From assembly GCA_029248265.1 (NCBI GenBank), contig JAQWJQ010000209.1:1-38919 (forward strand): DNA of 38,919 nt. The letters are read 5' to 3'. A program made the translations under genes and the position numbers. Below, piece by piece: positions 6,815 to 14,908 of this stretch. The stretch's first letter is position 1. The number at the start of each line of letters is the position of its first letter. The notes below the pieces were generated by a model. It saw only the letters and a program-made list of their open reading frames with translations. It did not search any database and had not been told where the DNA came from. This DNA comes from Planctomycetota bacterium (GTDB taxonomy: Bacteria; Planctomycetota; UBA1135; GCA-002686595).

Positions 6815-9091
6815 CTAGCGGTCCTCGATCAACAGGCCCTCGGCGTCGGGATTGCGCATGGGCCTGGAGCGCCAGGAGTCAAAGGGCAAGAGCGCGCGAC
6901 GCGCTCGGGCTGCGTGGTCGACCCGCCGGACCTGCGCGGTGGGGAAAGAGAGCGAGCCGAGGTCCGCGTGCTCGAGTATCAGGCGGTCGCCCTCCGAACG
7001 CTGCGCGACTCCATGGAGCACCGCCCCCCCGACCCACGGACCGCCGGACCGGCCCTGCGGCCCCAGGATAAACTGCCAGGCTCCCTCCGTGACCGAGGCG
7101 CCCAGCTTGGGCTCCCGATCCACGCGGACCCAGCCCGCGAGCCGTTGGACGGGGACGACGATCCCTGCGCTGGCGCCGCCCGCCAGGCGCGCCTTGGCGT
7201 TCTCGAGCCCCTCGAGGTTCGCACGTAAGAGGTCGCCGTTGCGAGCCAGGAACAGCTGCTCCCCGGGACTCGCAGACTCGGAGCGCGGGACGGCGAGGGC
7301 CCAGGAGAGCCGCAGGGCGTCGCCGTTACGCGTCATCCGGGACGGCTTGAGCGACAGGTCCATCGCCTCTCCCTCCAGGGCGGCAGCCTTGTAGAAAGGG
7401 TGCTGAGTGAGCTTCATCGACCGGTCCATGAACGGCCCGGGCCCGAGCAACACCGCCTTGATCCGTGCCTGCTGGAGCTGCACCTCGCCCTGTCGCAGGG
7501 GCGTCCGGAACGTGACCGTCTCACGGTCCGCCCCGAGCACGAGCGCCGGGAAGCGCTGGCCATCGTCGAGCACGATGATGTTCGGGAACGCCCGGTCGGC
7601 AACCAGCCCCTCCGCCGACCTCCGCGTGAGGCTGAAGGGCACGCCAGAGGGGACGGCGATGGGCTCCTTGAAGCCGAAGACCTGAAGGGTGGGCTGCGGC
7701 CTGCCCTCCACCATCTCGAAGCCCACGAGCTTCACGTTGACGGCGGCTTGGCCTTCAAGCTCCAGGCTCGCGGACGGGGCGGCGCCATCGCCGTTCGACG
7801 ACCGCTGCCGGAAGTGCCAGAGCTCGTCCAGGGGGAGGACCACCGGGACCTCGGCCCAGCGGGGAAGGAACCGCAGCCCGCCGGGGACCAGGCAGAGATC
7901 CCGCCCCTCGATCGACTCGCCGTCCCGGCAGGTCACCCGATACCAGTCGGCCTCGGGCTCCGCCGCATCGAGCGCCTCGCGGTCTCTCCCCACGGCGAAC
8001 CGGATGCCCAGAGACTGGTCGAAGCTGACCGTCCCGGCCAGTCCTCCCCCACGCGCAGCCTTCAGCGTGAAGGTCCGGGCTTCGGAGTCAAACCCAAGGA
8101 CGCGGTCCAGCATCACCTTCTGCTCGACAGCGATCCGGCCAGGCTCCGCCTCGGCAGCGAGCCCCACCTCCGCCCGCAGGACCAGCATGGGCTCTGCGAG
8201 CCTTGTGATGAGCACCATGTCCCGTTGGTCCGGCCGATCCAGCTCCGCGCCAATCGCCAGGACCCGACCGGACGGTACCTCCGCGTTCGCGAGCCGGACG
8301 CGCTCCCCGTCGATCTCGAACTGGAGGACGACGGAGCTGTCATCGCCTAACTCCAGCCCGGTCTCCACCAGGTCGAGGTCCGTACCGTCAAAGGAGTAGA
8401 GCACGAGCTCACCGTCCCAGGGCTCCACCACCACGCCCCCCACGGGGTCACGCCGGTGGTCGCCTCCCAGGTGAATCCGAAACTCCGGCTCGCCCTCCCA
8501 GGAGAGCTCCAGCAGGAGGCGATCCCCGTAATCCAGGCAGCGGCGCGTCGCCCTGGCCCCCTGGGCCGAGAGGCGGAGGGCCTCGCCGTCCGTCTGCACG
8601 TCGCTCGCGCCTTCATTTCGATCCATCCAAGGCCCCCAGAGGGGGCGCGCTGGACCGTCGGTGTCCGCCAGCGCAGGCGGTAGGAGGTCGCCACACTGCC
8701 CCAGAGGGACCTTGAACACGCCGAGGCGTGTGCTCTCGAAGCGAGCGAAGCCGTCCTCGACCGAGAGCACGCGGCCGCGCAGTTTTTGACGCCGCTTGAG
8801 GGTCAAGAGGTCCCGTCCCATCTCCGGGATGAGCGGGAGCCGCAGCCCCTCCGGCGTCACGACCAGGGAGGTCACCGCCTCGAGGTCGAGCGTCGCAGGC
8901 GCGTCGTAGGGGTCCACCTCGAGCCGAAGCTTCCCTTCCTCTGAGATGAGCGCCGGCCCCGTGTACTGGGAGTCATCCCGCAGGAGGACCGAGAGCTGGA
9001 GCACGTCCGCGCCCGCCTCTTGGCCCGCCGCAGGCGGCGCCGCCAGGGCGACCGCGGTCAGCCCGTTGAGGATCCACAAGCGAGGCCTCAT
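6815..9091 (-). CDS. Exported protein of unknown function, last gene of the VWA operon
   Basis: 758 residues. ATG 9091 overlaps the TGA of the preceding toroid gene in ATGA, which fixes the start. The frame is open a further 54 codons upstream, but that part lies inside the toroid gene. The N-terminus (Arg-rich, then ILNGLTAVALAA, AAG-Q) is a classical signal peptide. I do not recognise the rest. It is predicted mainly beta, with two similar-looking halves in which a WYRV.CRDGESIEGRDL or LLRDDSQYTGPALISEEG strand pair starts a block. Phrases such as LRLEVDPYDAPATLDLEAV and LSVEDGFARFES suggest repeated small beta modules, perhaps measuring or binding something at the cell surface. No enzyme motif or C-terminal anchor was found. 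Position suggests it is the exported end product or partner of the DUF58/VWA system. Confidence 0.75.
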   Translation of the reverse strand: MRPRLWILNGLTAVALAAPPAAGQEAGADVLQLSVLLRDDSQYTGPALISEEGKLRLEVDPYDAPATLDLEAVTSLVVTPEGLRLPLIPEMGRDLLTLKRRQKLRGRVLSVEDGFARFESTRLGVFKVPLGQCGDLLPPALADTDGPARPLWGPWMDRNEGASDVQTDGEALRLSAQGARATRRCLDYGDRLLLELSWEGEPEFRIHLGGDHRRDPVGGVVVEPWDGELVLYSFDGTDLDLVETGLELGDDSSVVLQFEIDGERVRLANAEVPSGRVLAIGAELDRPDQRDMVLITRLAEPMLVLRAEVGLAAEAEPGRIAVEQKVMLDRVLGFDSEARTFTLKAARGGGLAGTVSFDQSLGIRFAVGRDREALDAAEPEADWYRVTCRDGESIEGRDLCLVPGGLRFLPRWAEVPVVLPLDELWHFRQRSSNGDGAAPSASLELEGQAAVNVKLVGFEMVEGRPQPTLQVFGFKEPIAVPSGVPFSLTRRSAEGLVADRAFPNIIVLDDGQRFPALVLGADRETVTFRTPLRQGEVQLQQARIKAVLLGPGPFMDRSMKLTQHPFYKAAALEGEAMDLSLKPSRMTRNGDALRLSWALAVPRSESASPGEQLFLARNGDLLRANLEGLENAKARLAGGASAGIVVPVQRLAGWVRVDREPKLGASVTEGAWQFILGPQGRSGGPWVGGAVLHGVAQRSEGDRLILEHADLGSLSFPTAQVRRVDHAARARRALLPFDSWRSRPMRNPDAEGLLIEDR

Positions 9092-10131
9092 CGCTCGTAG
9101 ACCGGCAGGAGGGTGTACTCGAGAGCTCCGGAGAGGAGCAGCATGGCCGTCTGGTAAGCGGGCCCTTGGAACGACGCGGCGATGATGATCCGACCGTCCT
9201 CGCCCTGCCGCAGGAGCAGGTCGTTGGTGTTCTTCGCGCTCCACGCGCGCCACGCGGCGTGGTCGAGTTGGAACAGCGCCTGGGAGACGTAGTACCGCGA
9301 GTAGCAGGGATGAGCCGAGCTCGTGGACTCCATCGAGCGAGACACGACGTAGCGGCGCAGCGCGTCGTCCGCCAGCGGCCGCTTCGCCACCGATCGACAG
9401 AGCGCGACGATCGAGGACCGCGCGAGCGAGTCCCCCAACCCGCCTGTTCCGGAGTAGGAGACGGTGCCCGACTCCGTGGTCATGGAGTCCAGGTAGGCCA
9501 GAGCGTTCTCGATGGAGTCATCGGGGACCGGCACGCCTGCGTTCCGCGCGCCGAGGAGGCCCATCAGGATCGCCCCGGTCACCGAGGAATCCGCGTCGGA
9601 GGAGCTCGGCGAGTAACGCCAGGCCTTGAAGGGGTTCTGCTGCTGCGAGGTCACCGCGCAGCGTACAGCGAGCCGCAGGGACTCGCCGATCGAGCGCTCC
9701 AGCTCCAGGCCCTTGTCCGCGAACAGCCGCTCATCCACGGCGCCGAAGCAGTCCGCGAGACAGAGCATCGCGAACCCGTGCTCATACATCCCGCTGCCGA
9801 TCTGTCCGGAGGTCCGGCTCTGCTGGGCGACGAGCGAGCGGACCCCAAGCCGGAGACTGTCGGCGTACTTGCCGTGGTTGGGGTCCTCCCCTGAGGCGAG
9901 CAGCGCCATGATGCAGATGCCGCTGACCCCCGCGCTGCTCTCCCAGGAGCCGCCGGCAGCCTGCTGGCCGACGATGAAGTCTGCGCCTCGCTCGTGGAGC
10001 CGACGGTGGGCCGGGGACACCGGCGCGCCCGTGCGCGCCTCCTGCCCCTCCACCGGTGAGAGGAGCGATACGAGCGCGGCGAACACGGCGAACGCGGCGA
10101 CGAACCTCAACCTTCGATCTTGCCTCATCAT
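9088..10131 (-). CDS. Exported alpha/alpha-toroid protein (prenyltransferase/squalene-cyclase-like fold)
   Basis: 347 residues with a signal peptide (about 1-30, cleavage near EGQ). The mature part has repeated helix pairs with Gly-rich turns typical of the terpenoid cyclase/prenyltransferase toroid: FIVGQQAAGGSWESSAGVSGICIMALLASG, SGMYEHGFAMLCLAD, FKAWRYSPSSSDADSSVTGAILMGLLGARNAG, YSGTGGLGDSLARSSIVALC and CYSRYYVSQALFQL. The D-x-S-x-TG-x-x-x-M-x-L block recurs in secreted planctomycete toroid proteins. The DxDD acid motif of squalene-hopene cyclase is absent, so a cyclase reaction is unlikely; binding or scaffolding is more plausible. The start ATG overlaps the stop of the previous gene (ATGA) and has a GGAGG site 7 bases upstream; a second ATG follows at once. 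Gene overlap on both sides shows co-translation with the operon. Confidence 0.85.
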   Translation of the reverse strand: MMRQDRRLRFVAAFAVFAALVSLLSPVEGQEARTGAPVSPAHRRLHERGADFIVGQQAAGGSWESSAGVSGICIMALLASGEDPNHGKYADSLRLGVRSLVAQQSRTSGQIGSGMYEHGFAMLCLADCFGAVDERLFADKGLELERSIGESLRLAVRCAVTSQQQNPFKAWRYSPSSSDADSSVTGAILMGLLGARNAGVPVPDDSIENALAYLDSMTTESGTVSYSGTGGLGDSLARSSIVALCRSVAKRPLADDALRRYVVSRSMESTSSAHPCYSRYYVSQALFQLDHAAWRAWSAKNTNDLLLRQGEDGRIIIAASFQGPAYQTAMLLLSGALEYTLLPVYER

Positions 10132-11480
10132 CTTCGTTCCTCCTCGATTCCAAGCGCCCTCAGCTGGGTCAACGACAGGACCCGGCGCAGATCAGCCAGG
10201 AGCTCCGGCCGGGGCTGCGTCGCGGCCTCGCCCGCGTTGAAGCGGAGCGAGAGCCGCAGCGAGCGCCAGATCGGCGCCACCCCGATCGCTCCGAGCCCCA
10301 GGGTCCCACGGTCGATCTCCCGCGAGACCTCATCCTGAAGCGCCTTGACCAGGGCCTCCCGCGGCCCGTCCTCCAACAGGAGGGCGCGGTCGAGGTAGGC
10401 GAGCATGAGCCTGCTCCGGGCGTCCACCAGCGCCTTGCGATCATCGCTGCGCCAGGGAGCAGGCGCGGGGCCATCGACCCCGAGGCGCGCCTCCTCCCGG
10501 CGCACGAGCGCCTTCCAGAGGGGCTGCTGATCCAGGTCGACCACCGCACGCAGCAGGTTCCGATCGCCGGTGGACAGGCTGTTGCGTTGTTCACGCCGGA
10601 CCCGCCGCCCCATGGTCGTCGCGCCACGGATGAGCAGCGCCGCCTGCTCGTCGTCCCAACCATGAAATGCAGCGAGCGCCAGGGCCTCCAGCACAAACTC
10701 GTCCTCGGGGTAGCGCCCACTGCGGAGCGGCAAGGCCCCCCGGCTCCCACTCCCTCGGTTAGAGGCCGGGCGCATGCGCCTGAGCCGGTTCAACTGGTCA
10801 CGCTTTAGCAGGGGGCGGACCGGCTCGAAGGCGACCATCACCGGGGTCGGGTCAGCCATGGTCGCCAGATCACGCCGCCAGCGAGGATCGCTCAACAAGA
10901 GCAGCAGGGGCTCGCGAAGCGGCTCGGCCTGCGCCTGCCGGAGCCGCAACTCCACCGCCAGCGTGGTGAGCAGCACTTCGACGGAGGCCGCCTTGACCCG
11001 GACCTCTCGCGCCGTCCAATCGGCCTCCAGCGCGGCCCGCTGCTCAGCCCTCAGCACGACCTCCCAGGCGGCTGTCCGATCCCTCGACGTGAGCGCGGCC
11101 TGCCAGGCAGCCTCCACCCAGTCGGGGGCGGGCGAACCGGCTGATCGCCGCGCATCCTCCACCGCATCCTCCACAGCCTCATCCAGCGCGAGGCGCAGGC
11201 GCTCCAGCGGCTCCTCGGACAGGCCCCCCACCCGAGCCGTCCAGTCGAGATAAGCGGCAGCGCGCCCCTCGAGACACACCTGTCCATTCTGCGGGTCCTG
11301 GGCCGCGACGCCCTCGAGCACGCTGCGCTTGACCTCCCCAGATGGACCTGGATCAAGCGCCCCCGACGGTTCAGCGCCTGCGCGGCCCGCGAGGTGCATT
11401 GCTGAGATGGCGACGAGGACCCCGACGCGCCACCGGCCTCGGCCCCTCTCCCCGGCTTGATCGCCTCGGTGGCCCCTCAT
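10128..11480 (-). CDS. Exported alpha-helical protein of unknown function
   Basis: 450 residues. The start ATG 11480 overlaps the DUF4175-like stop as ATGA and is preceded by GGAGG at 7 bases. The N-terminus is basic and Gly-rich, then VGVLVAISAMHLAGRAGAE, a likely signal peptide with AGA-E cleavage. The mature protein is rich in Ala, Arg, Leu and Glu with heptad-like runs (EEPLERLRLALDEAVEDAVEDARR, RQAQAEPLREPLLLLL), suggesting a mostly helical bundle or repeat protein. No family or catalytic motif was recognised. Its fixed place between the membrane DUF4175-like protein and the exported toroid suggests a periplasmic component of the same assembly. The coding call is secure from the overlaps; the function is unknown. 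Confidence 0.75.
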   Translation of the reverse strand: MRGHRGDQAGERGRGRWRVGVLVAISAMHLAGRAGAEPSGALDPGPSGEVKRSVLEGVAAQDPQNGQVCLEGRAAAYLDWTARVGGLSEEPLERLRLALDEAVEDAVEDARRSAGSPAPDWVEAAWQAALTSRDRTAAWEVVLRAEQRAALEADWTAREVRVKAASVEVLLTTLAVELRLRQAQAEPLREPLLLLLSDPRWRRDLATMADPTPVMVAFEPVRPLLKRDQLNRLRRMRPASNRGSGSRGALPLRSGRYPEDEFVLEALALAAFHGWDDEQAALLIRGATTMGRRVRREQRNSLSTGDRNLLRAVVDLDQQPLWKALVRREEARLGVDGPAPAPWRSDDRKALVDARSRLMLAYLDRALLLEDGPREALVKALQDEVSREIDRGTLGLGAIGVAPIWRSLRLSLRFNAGEAATQPRPELLADLRRVLSLTQLRALGIEEERR

Positions 11481-14400
11481 CGCCCGGCCTCCAGCGCCTC
11501 GAAGTAGCGCTCGAGGGATTCCTGAAACTCCGCCGGGATCTTCGAGGGTTCGCCACGACCAGCGCGCTTCATCCCCCGCTGCTCCCCCTGTTCCTTGGCG
11601 CCCCCAGCTCGGCCGTTGAGGGCCAACGCCGCAGCCCCCTCGGTCCCGCCGTTCCCGCCCCCCGGCGAGGCGCTGCTCTTGCCACCCCCGCCGCTGCCAC
11701 CCGCGCGGCGCGCCTGGAGGAGGAGCTCGATGGCCTCGGTCTCGGCCGCAAGGGTCTCGCGGCCCGAGTCCGCAGCCGCGAGGAGGTCCTCGGCCTCCAC
11801 CATCGCCCGACGCGAGCTCGCCATCATGCGGATCTCCGTCCCGAAGGTTCGGGAGCCGTCAGGCAACTTCCGAATCTCGTTCATGAGGTCGTCGAGCCGA
11901 TCAGCGAGGTCACCCTGTTGATTCGCAAGCTCCCCGGAGCGCGCTCGGTGCGCCGCCTCGCCCATGGCGCTCATCGCTTGCTCGACCTCGCGGGTCAGGT
12001 CCCTCAGGATCATCTCCTGCTCGGTGACTCGAAACACCTCGAGGATGACCTCGGGGGGGAGGCTCTCGTCGTTGGTGCCCCCCTCTTCTTCCTGGTCCTC
12101 GGGGGGGGCCTCGGCGGGAGGAACGAGCTCATCCCCCCAGCGATCGAGGCGATCCGACAGGTACCCAGCGAGCATGGCAGCCTCTCCCGGCCGCCCGGCC
12201 TCGGCGCTGGCCATCACCTGGTCGGTCAGGAACGACGGGCGAGTTCGGCTCCACTCCGCCACGACCCGAAGCAGGCGCGGTGCGCCCTCGTCCCCCCGGT
12301 AGGTGAGCCGATCGGCGTAAGCGTCGAGGTCCGTGAAGAGCGCATCGAGCTGCCGCGCCTGCAGCTCCTCGAGCGCGCGGAGCTCCTCATTGGCCGTCGC
12401 GACCGCCTTCTGCTTCACCGCTCCCGACGCGCCGAAGCCCCGGGCCACGGGCACCGTGAGACGCTCGACGCCCTCCGCCTGTGCCCGGCTCGCCATCTTC
12501 ATGCGCTTGACCAGGGTGCTCGCCTCGAGACGCGCGAGGATCTCCTGGAAGGGCAGCGCGAGCTCATTGAACGACTCGACGAGCTCGCGCTGCTCCTCCA
12601 CCGCCTCGGCCAGCTGCTGGGCTGTCATGCTACGGGAGCTCTCCTCCTGAACCTCCTCCTCCTCCGGCTTCGGCTTCGGCTCCTCCGGCCCACCGCTCGA
12701 CCCGGGCACGGTCGTACCGACGAGGCCCAGCGCCCCAGGCCCGCTGGACTCTTGCGCCGGCTCAGGCGCAGGGCCCTTGGGTGCGCCGCCTCCCTGCGCC
12801 AGGCTCGACTCCACGTCGAGGATGTTGGGGGTCGGGTCGAAGGGGGATTCCTCGGCGTCGGCGTCCCCCTCGGACTCGGACGGCTCGTCCTCTGAAGAAC
12901 CGGCGCTCCCGCTCTCCCCTCCCCGGACCACGCCCGCTCCGCTCGACTCACGTCCCTCTGACGAGTCCGCCTTGGACGCAGCCTTGGCCGCGCTCGCGAG
13001 GAGCTTGGACACGACCTCCATGTCGTCCTCGACGAGCTCCTCCAGCCCCTCGCGAACCTTGGACCACATCTCGAGGTCCTCGGCCGCGAGTGACTCGTTC
13101 AACGCCGCCTCGGCCAGCAGGTCGCCTCCCTCGGAGACCAGCGCCCCGAGGCGCGTGCGGTTCCGACGCTCTGCAGCGACCTGCTCCTCGAGCACCGCCT
13201 GAACCTCGGGCGTGCTGAGTTCGGCGTCCGTCATCGCCAGCAACGTCTCGTTGGTGGCGAGCAGCTCAAGCTCTCGGTCCCGTACCTCCGAGGCCTCCTC
13301 GATCCAGCGGTCGAACCGTCGGCTCACCCACTCCAGGTGCTCCGCCTCGTCCATCACCATGAGGCGGACAGGAGCCGAATAGACCCGCTCGCGCCCGGGG
13401 AGCTGGTCCACTGCCCACGCCCGGAGCTCAAGCGCCCCCGACTTGATCCCGAGGTCCACCGGGCGCAGGGTCGCGAAGGCCTCGGCCCGCTGGACGCCCG
13501 GGCCCTGGGAGAGCAGCACCTTCTCCCCCACGGAGCGCGGCGCTTCGCCAGGCCCGGCGGCGGGTTCAAACCACTCCAGGCCGCAGCGCGAGACGCCGAA
13601 GTCGTCCACCGCGAGGACATCGAAGGTCAGCGCCCCGGACTCGAGCAGCACGGGGTCGGGCTCGATCCCCACCGTGGAGACTTCCGGGGGCGCGTCCACC
13701 ACGGCCCTCATGGAGAAGCGGAACGAACGCGGCCCCTCAAGCCCGTGACAGTCGACCCAGGTGAACTGCTGGACCAGCGGCTCCTCCAGCGTCTCCGCCC
13801 GCCGCGTGGGCCCGGCGAGACGCACGGCTTCAGCTCCAGGGTCCTCACCGACGAACCGCGACTCCCGGCTGAGCTCCAGGTCCAGCCGCACCTCACTCCC
13901 GAGGACCGCGGAGAGCGCGCCGCCGCTCACATTGCGCCGCAGAGGCGCAGGGAGGTCGAGGTACTCCGGGAGTTGAACCGTCGCCTCCGCGGACACCACC
14001 TCAGGCCGCGAGAGGGGTTGAAGGACGACGGAACGGCGGAGGTCCCCGATCACGAGGAGCGCGTCGCGCTCCTCCGAGAGGGGGGGGACGACGAGGGTGT
14101 AGCCGCCCTCGACAAGGCTCGACTCGGCCGTCTCACGCCCGACCCGGAGCCGGGCCATCCCCGGTCGCCAACGGGTGTCCTCCGACAATCGCAGGTGGAC
14201 CTGTCGAGCCTCCTGGACAGGGACGACCCACCGGTCGCCCAGGCCATCGACCCGCGTGAAGGTGAACCGTTCGATGGCTGCGAAGGGCGCGGCCCAGCGC
14301 CCGAGCGCGTTGGCGCCGACCTCAGGGAGCCACGCGAAGAGCGCGACCACCGCCGAGGCCGGCACGACCAGGATGCTGGTCAGGAGACGGTGGCGAGAGG

Positions 14401-14908
14401 TCGGGAGGGCGTGCGCGAAGGTCTGCCCCCCGAGGTCCCGCTCTCCTCTCCGGATCGCCGCGCGAACCAGCTCGGGGCTCCGGCGGAACTCCTCTCCGTC
14501 CGACGCGAGCTCCAGGACGCCCAGCAGGCGGTCCCCGGTACGGGCGTCGCGGGAGGCCACCTCACGGGCAATGGAGGCGGTCGAGCGGTGCCGCAGGACC
14601 CAGCGAGCGAGGGTCGCAGGTACGGTCACCGCCAGGCACGCGCAGGCGAGGCCGAGGAGCCCCGCCCGGATCAGCGACGGGGTGTCAAAGAGCCGGTCGA
14701 AGCCGGCTGCCGTGAGGAAGGACACGAGCCCGACCAGCACGCAGAGCGCGAGGGCCTCGCAGACCTTCTCCCGACGCATACGCGCCCGGAACGCCCGCAG
14801 GGAGCCGTCGATCCCGGCAGGGAAGGGTGGGCGATCAAGGTGAGTGCTCATCAGATGATCCGCGCGGTGCGAGGCCCCGCGATCATGGTCGTCGGAGGGT
14901 CGCTCCAT
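11477..14908 (-). CDS. DUF4175-like large membrane protein
   Basis: 1143 residues. The start ATG 14908 shares a base with the previous stop (TAATG) with GGGGAGG five bases upstream. Transmembrane segments lie near 49-69, 80-103 and 175-195. A large beta-rich part follows (about 200-520: HLRLSEDTRWRPG, EATVQLPEYLDLPAP, FDVLAVDDFGVSRCGLEW), the layout of DUF4175-type proteins that accompany BatA/VWA genes. After residue 520 it becomes helical and strongly charged, with a Ser/Glu/Asp-rich disordered linker (about 660-780), coiled-coil segments (QLAEAVEEQRELVESFNELA, EMILRDLTREVEQAMSAM) and a Gly-rich stretch before the C-terminal IPAEFQESLERYFEALEAG. A YF-x-AL ending of this sort is common in these proteins. 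It probably projects from the membrane as the scaffold of the VWA system. The mechanism is unknown. Confidence 0.82.
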   Translation of the reverse strand: MERPSDDHDRGASHRADHLMSTHLDRPPFPAGIDGSLRAFRARMRREKVCEALALCVLVGLVSFLTAAGFDRLFDTPSLIRAGLLGLACACLAVTVPATLARWVLRHRSTASIAREVASRDARTGDRLLGVLELASDGEEFRRSPELVRAAIRRGERDLGGQTFAHALPTSRHRLLTSILVVPASAVVALFAWLPEVGANALGRWAAPFAAIERFTFTRVDGLGDRWVVPVQEARQVHLRLSEDTRWRPGMARLRVGRETAESSLVEGGYTLVVPPLSEERDALLVIGDLRRSVVLQPLSRPEVVSAEATVQLPEYLDLPAPLRRNVSGGALSAVLGSEVRLDLELSRESRFVGEDPGAEAVRLAGPTRRAETLEEPLVQQFTWVDCHGLEGPRSFRFSMRAVVDAPPEVSTVGIEPDPVLLESGALTFDVLAVDDFGVSRCGLEWFEPAAGPGEAPRSVGEKVLLSQGPGVQRAEAFATLRPVDLGIKSGALELRAWAVDQLPGRERVYSAPVRLMVMDEAEHLEWVSRRFDRWIEEASEVRDRELELLATNETLLAMTDAELSTPEVQAVLEEQVAAERRNRTRLGALVSEGGDLLAEAALNESLAAEDLEMWSKVREGLEELVEDDMEVVSKLLASAAKAASKADSSEGRESSGAGVVRGGESGSAGSSEDEPSESEGDADAEESPFDPTPNILDVESSLAQGGGAPKGPAPEPAQESSGPGALGLVGTTVPGSSGGPEEPKPKPEEEEVQEESSRSMTAQQLAEAVEEQRELVESFNELALPFQEILARLEASTLVKRMKMASRAQAEGVERLTVPVARGFGASGAVKQKAVATANEELRALEELQARQLDALFTDLDAYADRLTYRGDEGAPRLLRVVAEWSRTRPSFLTDQVMASAEAGRPGEAAMLAGYLSDRLDRWGDELVPPAEAPPEDQEEEGGTNDESLPPEVILEVFRVTEQEMILRDLTREVEQAMSAMGEAAHRARSGELANQQGDLADRLDDLMNEIRKLPDGSRTFGTEIRMMASSRRAMVEAEDLLAAADSGRETLAAETEAIELLLQARRAGGSGGGGKSSASPGGGNGGTEGAAALALNGRAGGAKEQGEQRGMKRAGRGEPSKIPAEFQESLERYFEALEAGR

